Shown piece after piece: positions 1 to 8,100 of a DNA stretch of 32,023 nucleotides. This stretch comes from Pseudomonadota bacterium (GTDB lineage: Bacteria; Cyanobacteriota; Vampirovibrionia; Obscuribacterales; Obscuribacteraceae). The stretch lies in the NCBI GenBank assembly GCA_021325555.1, contig JAJPGY010000019.1, positions 1-32,023 on the forward strand, given 5' to 3'. The notes under the pieces were generated by a model. That model was not told where the DNA came from. It did not search any database and saw only the letters and a program-made list of their open reading frames with translations. Numbering within the stretch: the stretch's first letter is position 1; every line of letters starts with the position of its first letter. A program made the translations under genes and the position numbers.

Positions 1-50
1 CCAGCCCATCTCCGCCCTGAACTGGCTGTGCCTTTTTTGCTTCTTGGCAC
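1..50 (+). repeat. Hairpin repeat, copy 1 (truncated by window start)
   Basis: The first 32 bases are identical to the last 32 bases of copy 2 (161-192) and to 1599-1630 of copy 3. The copy is cut by the window edge, so only the 3' arm of the hairpin is visible. It is followed by six Ts at 33-38, and the similarity to copy 2 runs a little into this T-rich tail. A small secondary dyad, GTGCC at 28-32 with GGCAC at 46-50, spans the T-run. The copy lies exactly 160 bp upstream of copy 2 on the same strand, with no convincing gene between them. Confidence 0.85.
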
Positions 51-92
51 CGTAAGTGGTATCAGGGGCACGCGAAAAAAGTTTCCTGCTGC

Positions 93-192
93 CACGAAAA
101 TTCCACGGGCGCTGCTTAGACTACAGTATCGAAGGGATAGCCAATCAGGGCGGACGACGTCCAGCCCATCTCCGCCCTGAACTGGCTGTGCC
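93..192 (+). repeat. Hairpin repeat, copy 2 (100 bp, complete)
   Basis: This copy aligns without gaps to 1531-1630. I count eight differences in 100 positions, all transitions. The 3' part folds into a long hairpin: bases 134-143 pair imperfectly with 183-192, and TCAGGGCGGA at 145-154 pairs with TCCGCCCTGA at 171-180, leaving a 16-nt loop at 155-170. The loop contains the self-complementary hexamer GACGTC (156-161). The stem ends exactly where a T7 run begins. The frame across the repeat is open, but the differences between copies do not look selected for coding (several change the amino acid), so I treat it as a non-coding structural element. Confidence 0.88.
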
Positions 193-199
193 TTTTTTT
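134..199 (+). terminator. Intrinsic-terminator-like hairpin plus T7 in repeat copy 2
   Basis: The stem runs 134-154 with 171-192, interrupted by one G-G mismatch, one T-G wobble and a small internal loop. It is followed directly by seven Ts at 193-199 and a second T5 at 202-206. That is the layout of a rho-independent terminator for plus-strand transcription arriving from the left of the window. Copy 1 has the same arrangement with six Ts. Copy 3 keeps the hairpin but lacks the T-run. Confidence 0.6.
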
Positions 200-392
200 G
201 CTTTTTGCGGGAATGCGTATTTCCCTCACGTGAACGCGCATGAACTGTGCAATTCCACAGTGATGCCTTCTGCAGTCAGACTTAAGATTTCCGCAAGGTC
301 GATGCCGCCGGATGCCGGCAAGCCAGCGCTGCAGGGGGCGCTGCCGCGCACGGTGCCGCGCGCGGCCACTCGTCTGACTGGGTTGAGAAATA
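193..392. other. Non-coding leader between repeat copy 2 and the PLD gene
   Basis: No supported gene lies here; an open frame crossing it has no credible start or protein character. A short perfect dyad, ACTGTG-N6-CACAGT, at 244-261 could be an operator or a small hairpin. I see no convincing -35/-10 pair and no strong ribosome-binding site before the ATG at 393. Confidence 0.4.
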
Positions 393-1463
393 ATGGAGAA
401 ACCTTCGCAACAGCGGCGTGCAGAAACCACCGTGCTTTCCGGCCGGGCACAGCATTCTGAGGTCGGCTCTGGCAACAGTTTCGTGCCGGCCGCTGATCCC
501 GGACGACTGGAGAGCCGGCCAAACTTGCGCGCGCTGGCCGCTGAAAGAGAAGTTCTCGCGCTGGCAATTGGTGAATTGGAACGGCTGGCCGAACTGCTCC
601 AGAGAATCGCAAAACTCGAGGCCAGGCTAAAGATACCCCGGTCCATGGACAACAGGCGCCACAAGCAGATCCGGTCGTTGGAGGAGGAGCTTGATTCGGC
701 AAGAGCGGAGATGAGCGGCGCAATGCAACTGCTGTCGGACGCACACGGCGGCGAGGCTGGCCGGCTATGGCTGCCGGGTGAACTGGAACGCAGGACAAAA
801 GACCTCTCAATCTTCATAGCCTCGAGGGAGCAGCTGCTGGCTGACCTTAACGCCGCCATTGCCGCGGAGGAGGGCAACCGCCTGCTGCTCGGCGCATGCA
901 GGCAGGAGTCCGACGACCTGTTAAGAAAGCACGGGCTGGTGCCGGCGCAGGTTCCCGGCTCGCTCGCTGCCGCAAAACGAAGGCTTGAGTTGATAGAGCT
1001 GGAGATCAGCCAGTGGAAGTTGCGTCTTTCGGGTCGTGCCGGCAGTGCCGCAGATCAATCCGTGCTTTACAATGCTGAAAACTTCTGGGAGCCGTTCCGG
1101 CGCGATCTCAAGGGCGCCGCCAGGAGTGTTCTTATCGTAAGCGCGTTCATTTCACTGGAAAGAACGCTGGACCTGATTGACGATCTTACCGGGGCAATCA
1201 AGAGGGCAGTGCGTGTTACCGCCTTCGTAAGGCCCCCTGACCCGGGTCGAGCTGATTGCCTCGAAGCAATGGAAATACTCAGAAAGGCCGGCGTCAGGGT
1301 TGTGCAACGCCACAAGATCCATCAGAAGGTGGCGGTCATCGACCAGCGCATTGCCTGGGAGGGCAGCCTCAACATCCTTGCCCACAAGAATTCGCTCGAT
1401 CAGATGCGCCGGTGGGAATCGCGGAAAATTGCCGAGGAGATCTGGCAAAACCTCCAGAGCTGA
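393..1463 (+). CDS. Coiled-coil protein with C-terminal PLD-type (HKD) domain
   Basis: The protein has 356 residues. Residues about 40-215 are rich in Leu, Glu, Arg and Ala with heptad-like spacing (likely coiled coil). Residues 225-345 form a phospholipase-D-superfamily domain with one HxKxxxxD motif (His310, Lys312, Asp317) followed by GSLN at 324-327, a layout found in PLD modules attached to helicases and restriction-type nucleases. PLD enzymes usually need two HKD motifs, so this protein would have to dimerise to form an active site. Family members cut phosphodiester bonds in DNA, RNA or lipid; the substrate here is unknown. No signal peptide is seen, so it is probably cytoplasmic. The start is the first ATG giving the long coiled coil, though its ribosome-binding site is weak. 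The gene is flanked by two copies of a hairpin repeat, which suggests an accessory cassette. It could be a defence nuclease, but no partner genes are visible. Confidence 0.8.
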   Translation: MEKPSQQRRAETTVLSGRAQHSEVGSGNSFVPAADPGRLESRPNLRALAAEREVLALAIGELERLAELLQRIAKLEARLKIPRSMDNRRHKQIRSLEEELDSARAEMSGAMQLLSDAHGGEAGRLWLPGELERRTKDLSIFIASREQLLADLNAAIAAEEGNRLLLGACRQESDDLLRKHGLVPAQVPGSLAAAKRRLELIELEISQWKLRLSGRAGSAADQSVLYNAENFWEPFRRDLKGAARSVLIVSAFISLERTLDLIDDLTGAIKRAVRVTAFVRPPDPGRADCLEAMEILRKAGVRVVQRHKIHQKVAVIDQRIAWEGSLNILAHKNSLDQMRRWESRKIAEEIWQNLQS

Positions 1464-1530
1464 AGCCCGGGCTCTGCGGGTCCAGAACATGGTCACCTTG
1501 TTCGAGGCTCGACTTTAAGATTTGCCGTTT

Positions 1531-1630
1531 CACAAGAATTCCACGGACGCCGCCTAGACTACGGTATCGAAGGGATAGCCAATCAGGGCGGACGATATCC
1601 AGCCCATCTCCGCCCTGAACTGGCTGTGCC
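1531..1630 (+). repeat. Hairpin repeat, copy 3 (100 bp, complete)
   Basis: This is the third same-strand copy, 68 bp after the stop of the PLD gene. It matches copy 2 with only transition differences. The core stem is fully conserved (CAGGGCGGA at 1584-1592 with TCCGCCCTG at 1609-1617). The loop hexamer has changed from GACGTC to GATATC (1594-1599), so two substitutions preserve its self-complementarity. The T-run that follows copies 1 and 2 is absent. A separate inverted repeat, CAGAGC-N10-GCTCTG at 1455-1476, overlaps the stop codon of the PLD gene. Confidence 0.88.
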
Positions 1631-1695
1631 CTTGAAGACCATGCGAAAGTTTGACTGCCCGCCACAAGTCGCCACACGGCGAGGCAGAGACGATG

Positions 1696-1721
1696 CGGAG
1701 CGGATTATCATGTCCGCTCCG
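1696..1721 (-). terminator. Hairpin just past the DUF3160 stop, probable operon end
   Basis: A perfect 9-bp inverted repeat, CGGAGCGGA at 1696-1704 and TCCGCTCCG at 1713-1721, with an 8-nt loop, begins 3 nt beyond the stop codon at 1725-1727. No T-run follows on the minus strand, so it may be a transcript-stabilising 3' hairpin or a rho-assisted end rather than a classical intrinsic terminator. Confidence 0.5.
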
Positions 1722-1724
1722 ACG

Positions 1725-3992
1725 TCATTTCAGGGTCCCGGTCACCGGCGGTCGTTTCGGCTTGCCGGGCACCGCCTCCTGCACCAGATCGAACCTTTCC
1801 GCCCAGAAGGGCGGGCGCAGGAGGTCGTTGTCCAGCTTGCGCTGCCAGTGCTCCGGCTTGATCGGCGCCCCCTGCGCCTCGAAGTAGGTGTAGGTGGCGC
1901 CGCGCCCGAGGGTCGATTCGGTCTCTTTCTGGAGAATGATGAAGAGCTGTCCCGCCCTGCCCAGCCCGAAGCTCATGCCGGCCGTGGCCGCGCCGACCGT
2001 ACTCGACGTCAGCTCGGCGCTGGGCGGCTTGAGCGGGAGCGTGCCCTCCAGCGGGGCGTCGACCTGCGCCAGCACGACGTCGATGTTCTGCAGCAGCTTG
2101 ATGTCAGCCAGCGGCAACGGCTTTCCCTTAAGCTCCAGATCGGACAACCGTTTTAAGCGCTCGGCCAGGCGGCCGAAATCGGCCAGGCGATCCTTCAGCC
2201 TCTCGGGCATGTAACCGAGCGCTCCCAGGGTGTCCGCCATCTGGCGGGCGTCGGCGGCGATCGCCTGGTAGATGTCCGTCGACGGCTGCAGGTAATGCAA
2301 GAGCATGGGGGCCGGCCGGCGACCGCGCGCCGGCGGGGCGGCCGATGTTGGTGTCGCCGGCGGTGGCGTACCGCCGGCTTCCTGGCTGCCTGCGCTCTCG
2401 GGCGCGAGCGCCAGGTGGCTGTCCACCCAGCCGGCAAAGGCTGACTCCAGCATGCGCACCATCCAGGGCTCCGAGCGCAGGACCGACTGCGCGCCTTCCG
2501 GCAGCGGTTTGAAGTAGCCTTTGAGGATATCCCAGCGCCTGTCCCTTATCGTCTGGGATGTGGCCCCGACCTGCTTTGCCTCCACCAGCTTGTCCAGGTC
2601 CGGCAGGGCCACCACCAGGTGGGGATCCAGCCTGGCGAAATTGTCCAGCAGCGTGTTGTTCGCCTGCGCCGCCCCCCAGGCGTGGGTGACAAGCAGGGCG
2701 AAAGGCCAGGTTGCGCCCGGCTCCGCGTGCTCGTGCCAGAAGGGGACACAGGCCTTGAGCCAGGGCCATTCCGCGTCGCCGGTCATGGGCAGCAGGCGGA
2801 ACATGACCGGCGTGCCGCCCTTGCCGCCGGCGCCGCCTAGCTCGAAGACGGACGCCGCCCCCAGCTTGAGCGGCTTCTGCTTTCTCAAGGACAGCAAGAG
2901 CCTGGTGCGGAACAAGGGCTCGGCAAGCTCGTTCAAGGTGATCTTGAGGCTGCCGCCGGCCGCCTTGAAGTGTTGCTTGTACTCGCTGGGCAGGATCGTG
3001 CTCTCCTGCCAGTCGTTGAGGTCGGCGCCCAGCAGCGACCAGACTTTGACAAGCTTGGTCCAGGTGTCATATGCCGGCTGGCCGTTGATCCTGGAAAGCT
3101 CCAGGCTGCGATAGAGGAGGACGGAGCGCCGGAAGGTGTTGCCCCGAGTCGCATCGCCGATGGCCGTCACGTCGGAAAACGGGAAGGACACCCGCGACAC
3201 CCACTCGCGGCAGCGGTAGAAGCCCTCCAGCTCCGGGCGGGAGCTGTACCAGCCGACCGGAACATAAGACGAGAAGTCCTCCGCCGAGTCGAAGATGGCG
3301 CTATGGGTTCCGCGCCCGCTTTCGATCGCCTCCAGGTCGGCGCGGATCCAGGGGACGATTCGCATCGGCACCGGGGCGAAGAACTTGGGATCGAGCAGCT
3401 TTATGGCCACCGAGAGAAAGGCCAGGTTGCGCTCGAGATCCATCCGCACCTCGGCGTCCTCCGCCTGCTTGTAGTCGGAAAGCGAGGCCGCCAGCATGGC
3501 CTTCAGCATGGACAGGAGATCCGGCGCCACGTGCTCGACGATCGCGTCGGCCAGCACGCGGTTGGTCCAGGCGAAATAAGGATGAACGATCGCGTCGGCG
3601 GTGACGAAGTTGGATTTGCCGCGCAGCCGGTTGTCCCGGTAGACGGCGGCCATGGTTGGATAGCGGCTGTTGTCCAGGACCAGGAAGTAGGTCTGCCCGA
3701 GCAGCTGCACCGATCTGTCGGTCAGCCCCGGAATCTTCACACCGGCCAGCGGCACCGGCTGCAGGAAGGAGATCGGGAAGTCCATGCGGGGGATCAGATC
3801 CTCGAGATGCGCCTGCCGCGAAGGCACCGCGATCGACGCCGGCGGGCGGTTGCCGGAATTGAGCTTGAACGGCGACAGCCCCTGGATGGGCTGGATGTCC
3901 GGAAGATCGGCCAGCGCGGGCGCCGGGCAGCACGCCCGGGCAAAGGCGAGCAGGGAGCAAACCAGGCCCAGCGCCAGCCGCCCGTCAGCCAT
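1725..3992 (-). CDS. Secreted DUF3160-family protein
   Basis: The protein has 755 residues. Residues 1-28 look like a signal peptide: a charged start, a hydrophobic stretch and a PALA/D cleavage site, so it is probably exported. The body resembles the DUF3160 family, including the segment on unfolding into a long helical region after FVTADAIVHPYF and the late RGATYTYFEAQG block. No catalytic motif is evident and the family function is unknown. A proline/alanine-rich insert lies near residues 530-560. The ATG at 3992 was chosen because the signal peptide begins there and GGGGGCAG lies about 8 nt upstream; longer readings would extend into serA. The start overlaps the serA stop by 8 bp (ATGGCTGA), so translation is probably coupled. 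It is the last gene of an acylase-serA-DUF3160 operon and is followed by a stem-loop. Confidence 0.83.
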   Translation of the reverse strand: MADGRLALGLVCSLLAFARACCPAPALADLPDIQPIQGLSPFKLNSGNRPPASIAVPSRQAHLEDLIPRMDFPISFLQPVPLAGVKIPGLTDRSVQLLGQTYFLVLDNSRYPTMAAVYRDNRLRGKSNFVTADAIVHPYFAWTNRVLADAIVEHVAPDLLSMLKAMLAASLSDYKQAEDAEVRMDLERNLAFLSVAIKLLDPKFFAPVPMRIVPWIRADLEAIESGRGTHSAIFDSAEDFSSYVPVGWYSSRPELEGFYRCREWVSRVSFPFSDVTAIGDATRGNTFRRSVLLYRSLELSRINGQPAYDTWTKLVKVWSLLGADLNDWQESTILPSEYKQHFKAAGGSLKITLNELAEPLFRTRLLLSLRKQKPLKLGAASVFELGGAGGKGGTPVMFRLLPMTGDAEWPWLKACVPFWHEHAEPGATWPFALLVTHAWGAAQANNTLLDNFARLDPHLVVALPDLDKLVEAKQVGATSQTIRDRRWDILKGYFKPLPEGAQSVLRSEPWMVRMLESAFAGWVDSHLALAPESAGSQEAGGTPPPATPTSAAPPARGRRPAPMLLHYLQPSTDIYQAIAADARQMADTLGALGYMPERLKDRLADFGRLAERLKRLSDLELKGKPLPLADIKLLQNIDVVLAQVDAPLEGTLPLKPPSAELTSSTVGAATAGMSFGLGRAGQLFIILQKETESTLGRGATYTYFEAQGAPIKPEHWQRKLDNDLLRPPFWAERFDLVQEAVPGKPKRPPVTGTLK

Positions 3993-5592
3993 TGGACTGC
4001 CCCCAGAACATATGATCCAGCGACACGTAACGGGCCGTGTGGATGCCGCCCACCTGAGAGAGCTCCGAGAGCAGCGCTTGCGGGATCGGATCATCCAGGG
4101 TCATCACCATCACCGCGTCCTGCCGGACGCCGCGCCGGCCAACGCTCATGGTGCTTATGTTGATGTCGTAATTGCCCAGCGCCCCTGCCACTTTGGCCAC
4201 CATGCCCGGCTGATCGCGGTGGCTGGTGAAAAGCATGTAGCGCGCCGGCGTCAGGTTGATCGGGTAGTCGTTGATCCTGGTTATGATCGGCTCGTCGTGC
4301 GGCAGCACGGTGCCGGTGATTGTCGATGTCTCCCTGTCGGTGGCGACGGACACGGAGATCTCGTCGCGGAACTGCGCCGACTCCTCGAACTTGCTTTCCC
4401 GCACCTGGATGCCGTGGTTGCGCGCCACGAGCTGCGCGTTCACATAAGTGACCCCCTCGACCCGGCCGGAGAAGATGCCGCGCAGGGCTGCCACCGTCAG
4501 TGGTGTGGTGTCCTTGGTCGCCAGCGCGCCGCAGGAGATAATCTCCACCTCCCTGACCGTTCCCGGGGCGAGACCGCCGGCGGTGGCGCCGATCGCCTCG
4601 GCCAGCCAGAGATAACGGCCGAGCGCCTGCAGGATCTCCGGACGCATGAAGGGCAGGTTGACCGGGCTCCTGGCCATGCCGCCGGTCAGGTAGTCCCGCA
4701 GCTGCTCGGCCAGATCTATGGCCACGTTGAACTGCGCTTCGATCGTCGAGGCCCCCAGGTGCGGGGTCAAAACCACGCGGTCGGCCAGCTCCAGCAAAGG
4801 AGAGCCTGCCGGCGGCTCGTTCTCGTAGACGTCGAGGGCGGCGCCGGCAACCCGCCCGTCCTTGATCGCCCTGCACAGGGCGGCCTCGTCGATGATGCCG
4901 CCGCGCGACGTGTTCACGATCCTCACCCCCGCCTTCACCTGGGACAGGACGCTGGCGTTCACCAGGTTGGTGGTCTCCCTGGTCTTGGGCGTATGGATGG
5001 TTATGAAGTCGGCCCGGCGCCAGATCTCCTCCAGCGGCACCCCCTGCATGTTGAGCTGCGCGGCCCGCTCGGCCGACACCAGCGGATCGTAGACGATCAC
5101 CTTCATGCCCAGAGCCCGGGCGGCCTGCGCCACACGGCTGCCGATCTTGCCCAGCCCGATCACCCCCAGGGTCTTGTTGAACAGCTCGCTGCCGATGAAA
5201 CGGCTCCTCTCCCATTTGCCCAGCTTGACCGATTGGTCGGCCGTGGGCACCATTCTGGCCAGCGAGAGCATGAGGGCCAGCGTGTGCTCGGCGGCGCTGG
5301 CGGTGTTGCCCTCGGGAGAGTTGATGACCAGGACGCCGGCCTCGGTGGCCGCGTTGAGGTCGATGTTGTCGACGCCCACGCCCGCCCTGCCCACCACCTT
5401 CAAGCGTTTGCCGGCCGCTATCACCTGGGCGGTCACCCTGGTCCTGCTCCGGACGAGAAGGGCGTCGAACTGCGGGATCACCTCGAGGAGCTCGTCGGCG
5501 GTCACCGCGGGCTGATAGCTGACCTCCACGGACGAGGAGAGGATATCCAGACCTTCTTGGCTGATCTCGTCGGCCACCAGAATTTTTGCCAT
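3985..5592 (-). CDS. serA: D-3-phosphoglycerate dehydrogenase
   Basis: SerA oxidises 3-phosphoglycerate to 3-phosphohydroxypyruvate with NAD+, the first step of serine synthesis, in the cytoplasm. The 535-residue length is usual for the long (type 1) form with an extra regulatory domain. The nucleotide-binding motif GLGKIG is at 146-151. The expected catalytic residues are present: Arg230 (NTSRGG), Glu259 (ENEP) and His278 (TPHLG). An intervening allosteric-substrate-binding domain spans roughly 320-450. A C-terminal ACT domain begins near residue 455 with SHRDQPGMVAKVA, implying feedback control by serine as in other SerA proteins. The start ATG has AGGAG about 7 nt upstream and lies 15 nt after the acylase stop. 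The stop overlaps the next gene. Finding serA between an acylase and a DUF3160 gene is unusual. Confidence 0.97.
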   Translation of the reverse strand: MAKILVADEISQEGLDILSSSVEVSYQPAVTADELLEVIPQFDALLVRSRTRVTAQVIAAGKRLKVVGRAGVGVDNIDLNAATEAGVLVINSPEGNTASAAEHTLALMLSLARMVPTADQSVKLGKWERSRFIGSELFNKTLGVIGLGKIGSRVAQAARALGMKVIVYDPLVSAERAAQLNMQGVPLEEIWRRADFITIHTPKTRETTNLVNASVLSQVKAGVRIVNTSRGGIIDEAALCRAIKDGRVAGAALDVYENEPPAGSPLLELADRVVLTPHLGASTIEAQFNVAIDLAEQLRDYLTGGMARSPVNLPFMRPEILQALGRYLWLAEAIGATAGGLAPGTVREVEIISCGALATKDTTPLTVAALRGIFSGRVEGVTYVNAQLVARNHGIQVRESKFEESAQFRDEISVSVATDRETSTITGTVLPHDEPIITRINDYPINLTPARYMLFTSHRDQPGMVAKVAGALGNYDINISTMSVGRRGVRQDAVMVMTLDDPIPQALLSELSQVGGIHTARYVSLDHMFWGQSNG

Positions 5593-5607
5593 GTTCGCTC
5601 CTGTGCC

Positions 5608-8022
5608 TTATTCGCTGCCGGGATTGATCGTGCCGGTCAAAATCAAACTGTGCTGGCTCTGCCGCTCCACCTGCTCGGGCGAGAAGGCGACGGGCAGGGG
5701 GTCGACGCGCAGCCATCCCTTTAGCTGGTCGCGCGCGGCGCCGTCGAGCGGGTGTCCCGACTGGCCGAGACTCAGGCTGCCGTAAAACTTGTCCGGATCC
5801 GCTTCGTCGATGAGCAGGCGCAGGGTCGCCCCGTGGCGGCAGAGGAAGCGGCCGCTCGTGGTATCGCCTGTGATATCGAGGGCGTCGACCGTGTCGGCGT
5901 CCCCGCCCACGCCTACAGGTCCGACATCGAAGAGCCAGCCCAGCCAGGGCGCGCCCGCGCTCACGGCGTGGCGAAAGACGGCCTTGTGGAAGGACTGCCA
6001 GGACCAGCGGTCCGGGTCGTCGCTGCGGGCGGAAAGCCTCAAGTTCTTCAAGGCTTGCGAGAAGGTGGTGAGCAGGAAAACCTCGTGGGTCCTCTCCTCG
6101 GGCGGCAGCCAGCCGGCCGGCCTGTCTTTCAGATAAGCCTCCACGATCACCGGCCAGGCAGGCCAGCGCTCCATGTACTCGCCGGCCAGCGCCGGGCCGA
6201 TTTTGGCGACGATAAGCCGGCGCGCCAGGGTCTGCAGGAAGGACTCGCAGACGGCGGCGGCGCTGCTCTCCGGCTTCAGCGTGCCGTCCCAGCGGGCAAG
6301 CCGCTCGAAGGCGGACAGCTGCAGCCGGTCGTTGACCTGGCAGGCGGCGAGCGCCTGGCGCAGCTCCCGCTTCACCAGCGAGCTCAGGTAGGCGAGCTGA
6401 TCGGCTTGCAGGTCGTTCATGTCCGAAAGCCCCAGCGGGCGGGAGCGGCTTGCCGCGTCGGACAGGCAGGTCGCCACCCTCATCGCCCGGTAGGGAGCGG
6501 CCCACTGGTGCCCGATCAACCAGCGATATCCTGGCCCTGTCATCTTCTGATTGGCGGCCACAAGATATCCGCAAGGCGGGTTGAAGGTGGAGGGCAGCTC
6601 TTCGTAAGCTACCCTGGCCGTCCACTGCCCCCTGGCGCCCCAGCCGGGCACGGGATACATGCCGTCGCCGCCGCCGCCGCGCACCGGAATCTGCCCGGCC
6701 GCCTGGCAGCCGATGTTCCCTGCCCGGTCGGCGTAAACGAACAGCTCCGCCGGCCCGGTATAAAGCTTGAGGGCCCCGCGGAACTCCGGCCAGGACCTGG
6801 CCCGGTTCAGCAGGTAGAGGCTCTCCAGCTGCGGCGTTCCCGCAGTACCCCCGGTCCAGGCCAGGGAGACGGCGCCGGTGCCCTCCCTGAGCAGCACCGG
6901 GCCGTGCCCGGTGACCATCACCTTGTGCAACACGTTCGGACCCAGGCGGACCTGAATCTCCTCGGTCAGCTCCAGCGCTGGCTGCCAGCCCTTCTGGTCG
7001 CGGTACAGCCCGGGAAAGCCGGGCGAAAATTCCTCCAGGAAAAGATCCTGCACGTCGGCCTTGAGGCTGGCGCCCGCCCAGGCGATGTCGTCGTTGCGCC
7101 CGGCGACAATGCCCGGCACACCGGGGATGGTGGCGCCGGCCACGTGCAGCCCGGGCGCCGCAAGCGAGCAGAGATACCAGAGGTCCGGCGCGGTCAGCGT
7201 TTGATCCTTGGCGCAGGCAAGCAGGCAGCCGCCCCTGTCGCCGAGCCGGCCGGAGACCACCCAGGCCGTGCTCCCCCAGATGCCGCAGGCATCCATGGCC
7301 GGCGAGCTGGCGCAGGCCAGGCGACCCAGAGAGTCGGCCAGCGACCGCGCCTTGCCGGGCTCGCGGTCGGTCTTGCCTGGCACCGCCGGTGATGCCGTGT
7401 ACGTCTCCTCCGCGAACAGCCGCCCCGCCTCTTTTGCGCCCACGCGGTCGCGAATGCGCTGGCGGAGGTCATCGAGGCGCCAGGACTCGTCGCCCAGGTA
7501 GGCAATATATTTCATGACCGCCAGCGTATCGGCGGGCTCCCAGGGCTCGGGCCTGTAGGCCAGCAGGCTGAACTCCGGGGGCAGCCTGTCGGCCGCCGAC
7601 TGCAGAAAGAGGTTGACCCCGCGGCAGTAGCTCTCCAGCATGGCCCTTGTCGGGGCCGTGAGCGCGCGCAGCTCCTCGTCCGCCAGGCGCCGGCATCCCA
7701 CCGTGCGCATGAGCCTGTCCTGCGCCAGCGAGCCGATGCCGAAGACCGCCGCCAGCCGGCCTTCGGCGGCGCGCCTGAGCATGTCCATCTGGAACATCCT
7801 GTCCCTGGCCGTGACGTAGCCCTGAGCCGCATAGAGATCGCTTTCCGATGCGGCCCTCATGGCCGGGATCATCCGGGCATCGAGGCGCACCACCACGGGG
7901 GCGCTCAGCCCGGGCAGGACGATTACGCCCTGCTGCTGCGGCCGCGTGCGCACGAGGAACCACCACACGGCGAAAAGCCCGGCCAGCGCAACCAGCATGA
8001 CAACGGAGGTGAGTGCCCGCAT
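5608..8022 (-). CDS. Penicillin acylase family N-terminal-nucleophile amidohydrolase
   Basis: The protein has 804 residues, typical for precursors of this family (penicillin G, cephalosporin and acyl-homoserine-lactone acylases). Such precursors self-cleave before a Ser that becomes the N-terminal nucleophile of the beta chain. Residues 5-24 form a hydrophobic segment, either an uncleaved anchor or a signal sequence. The alpha-chain marker AAQGYVTARDRMFQMD is at 65-80. The cleavage site is WGSTAW with nucleophile Ser251; the usual SN is ST here. Asn310 in AGRNDDIAWA fits the oxyanion-hole Asn, and ADVQDLFLEEF follows. The substrate cannot be read from sequence: quorum-signal, beta-lactam and other amides are all possible. 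The ATG has only a modest GGCGGG upstream. It is the first gene of the operon with serA and DUF3160. Confidence 0.93.
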   Translation of the reverse strand: MRALTSVVMLVALAGLFAVWWFLVRTRPQQQGVIVLPGLSAPVVVRLDARMIPAMRAASESDLYAAQGYVTARDRMFQMDMLRRAAEGRLAAVFGIGSLAQDRLMRTVGCRRLADEELRALTAPTRAMLESYCRGVNLFLQSAADRLPPEFSLLAYRPEPWEPADTLAVMKYIAYLGDESWRLDDLRQRIRDRVGAKEAGRLFAEETYTASPAVPGKTDREPGKARSLADSLGRLACASSPAMDACGIWGSTAWVVSGRLGDRGGCLLACAKDQTLTAPDLWYLCSLAAPGLHVAGATIPGVPGIVAGRNDDIAWAGASLKADVQDLFLEEFSPGFPGLYRDQKGWQPALELTEEIQVRLGPNVLHKVMVTGHGPVLLREGTGAVSLAWTGGTAGTPQLESLYLLNRARSWPEFRGALKLYTGPAELFVYADRAGNIGCQAAGQIPVRGGGGDGMYPVPGWGARGQWTARVAYEELPSTFNPPCGYLVAANQKMTGPGYRWLIGHQWAAPYRAMRVATCLSDAASRSRPLGLSDMNDLQADQLAYLSSLVKRELRQALAACQVNDRLQLSAFERLARWDGTLKPESSAAAVCESFLQTLARRLIVAKIGPALAGEYMERWPAWPVIVEAYLKDRPAGWLPPEERTHEVFLLTTFSQALKNLRLSARSDDPDRWSWQSFHKAVFRHAVSAGAPWLGWLFDVGPVGVGGDADTVDALDITGDTTSGRFLCRHGATLRLLIDEADPDKFYGSLSLGQSGHPLDGAARDQLKGWLRVDPLPVAFSPEQVERQSQHSLILTGTINPGSE

Positions 8023-8069
8023 TACCCGCCTGAAAACAAGGAGCCGCTCCCCGGTAGAAAGTCAGACGA

Positions 8070-8084
8070 TCCCCGGGCCGGGGA
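8070..8084. other. GC-rich hairpin between receiver-HPt gene and acylase gene
   Basis: TCCCCGG and CCGGGGA flank a single G, giving a 7-bp dyad 16 bp past the receiver-HPt stop (minus strand). No T-run follows. It could weakly separate the two minus-strand operons. Confidence 0.3.
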
Positions 8085-8100
8085 CCTGGCTGAGGTCAAA

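Noticed and set aside
56..460. Open frame reading through repeat copy 2 and the following leader
   Set aside because: It has no ribosome-binding site or family character, it crosses a terminator-like hairpin and T-run, and differences between repeat copies change residues freely in this frame.
93..1630. Integron gene-cassette array with attC sites
   Set aside because: The repeats are structured and flank a gene in one orientation, but I find no GTTRRRY/RYYYAAC core sites and no integrase gene in the window.
4091..6625. 844-codon open frame in another phase of serA and the acylase gene
   Set aside because: It is Arg/Gly/Ala/Pro-rich with no domain, and the overlapping frames carry the full SerA and acylase motifs. 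Long shadow frames are expected at this GC content.
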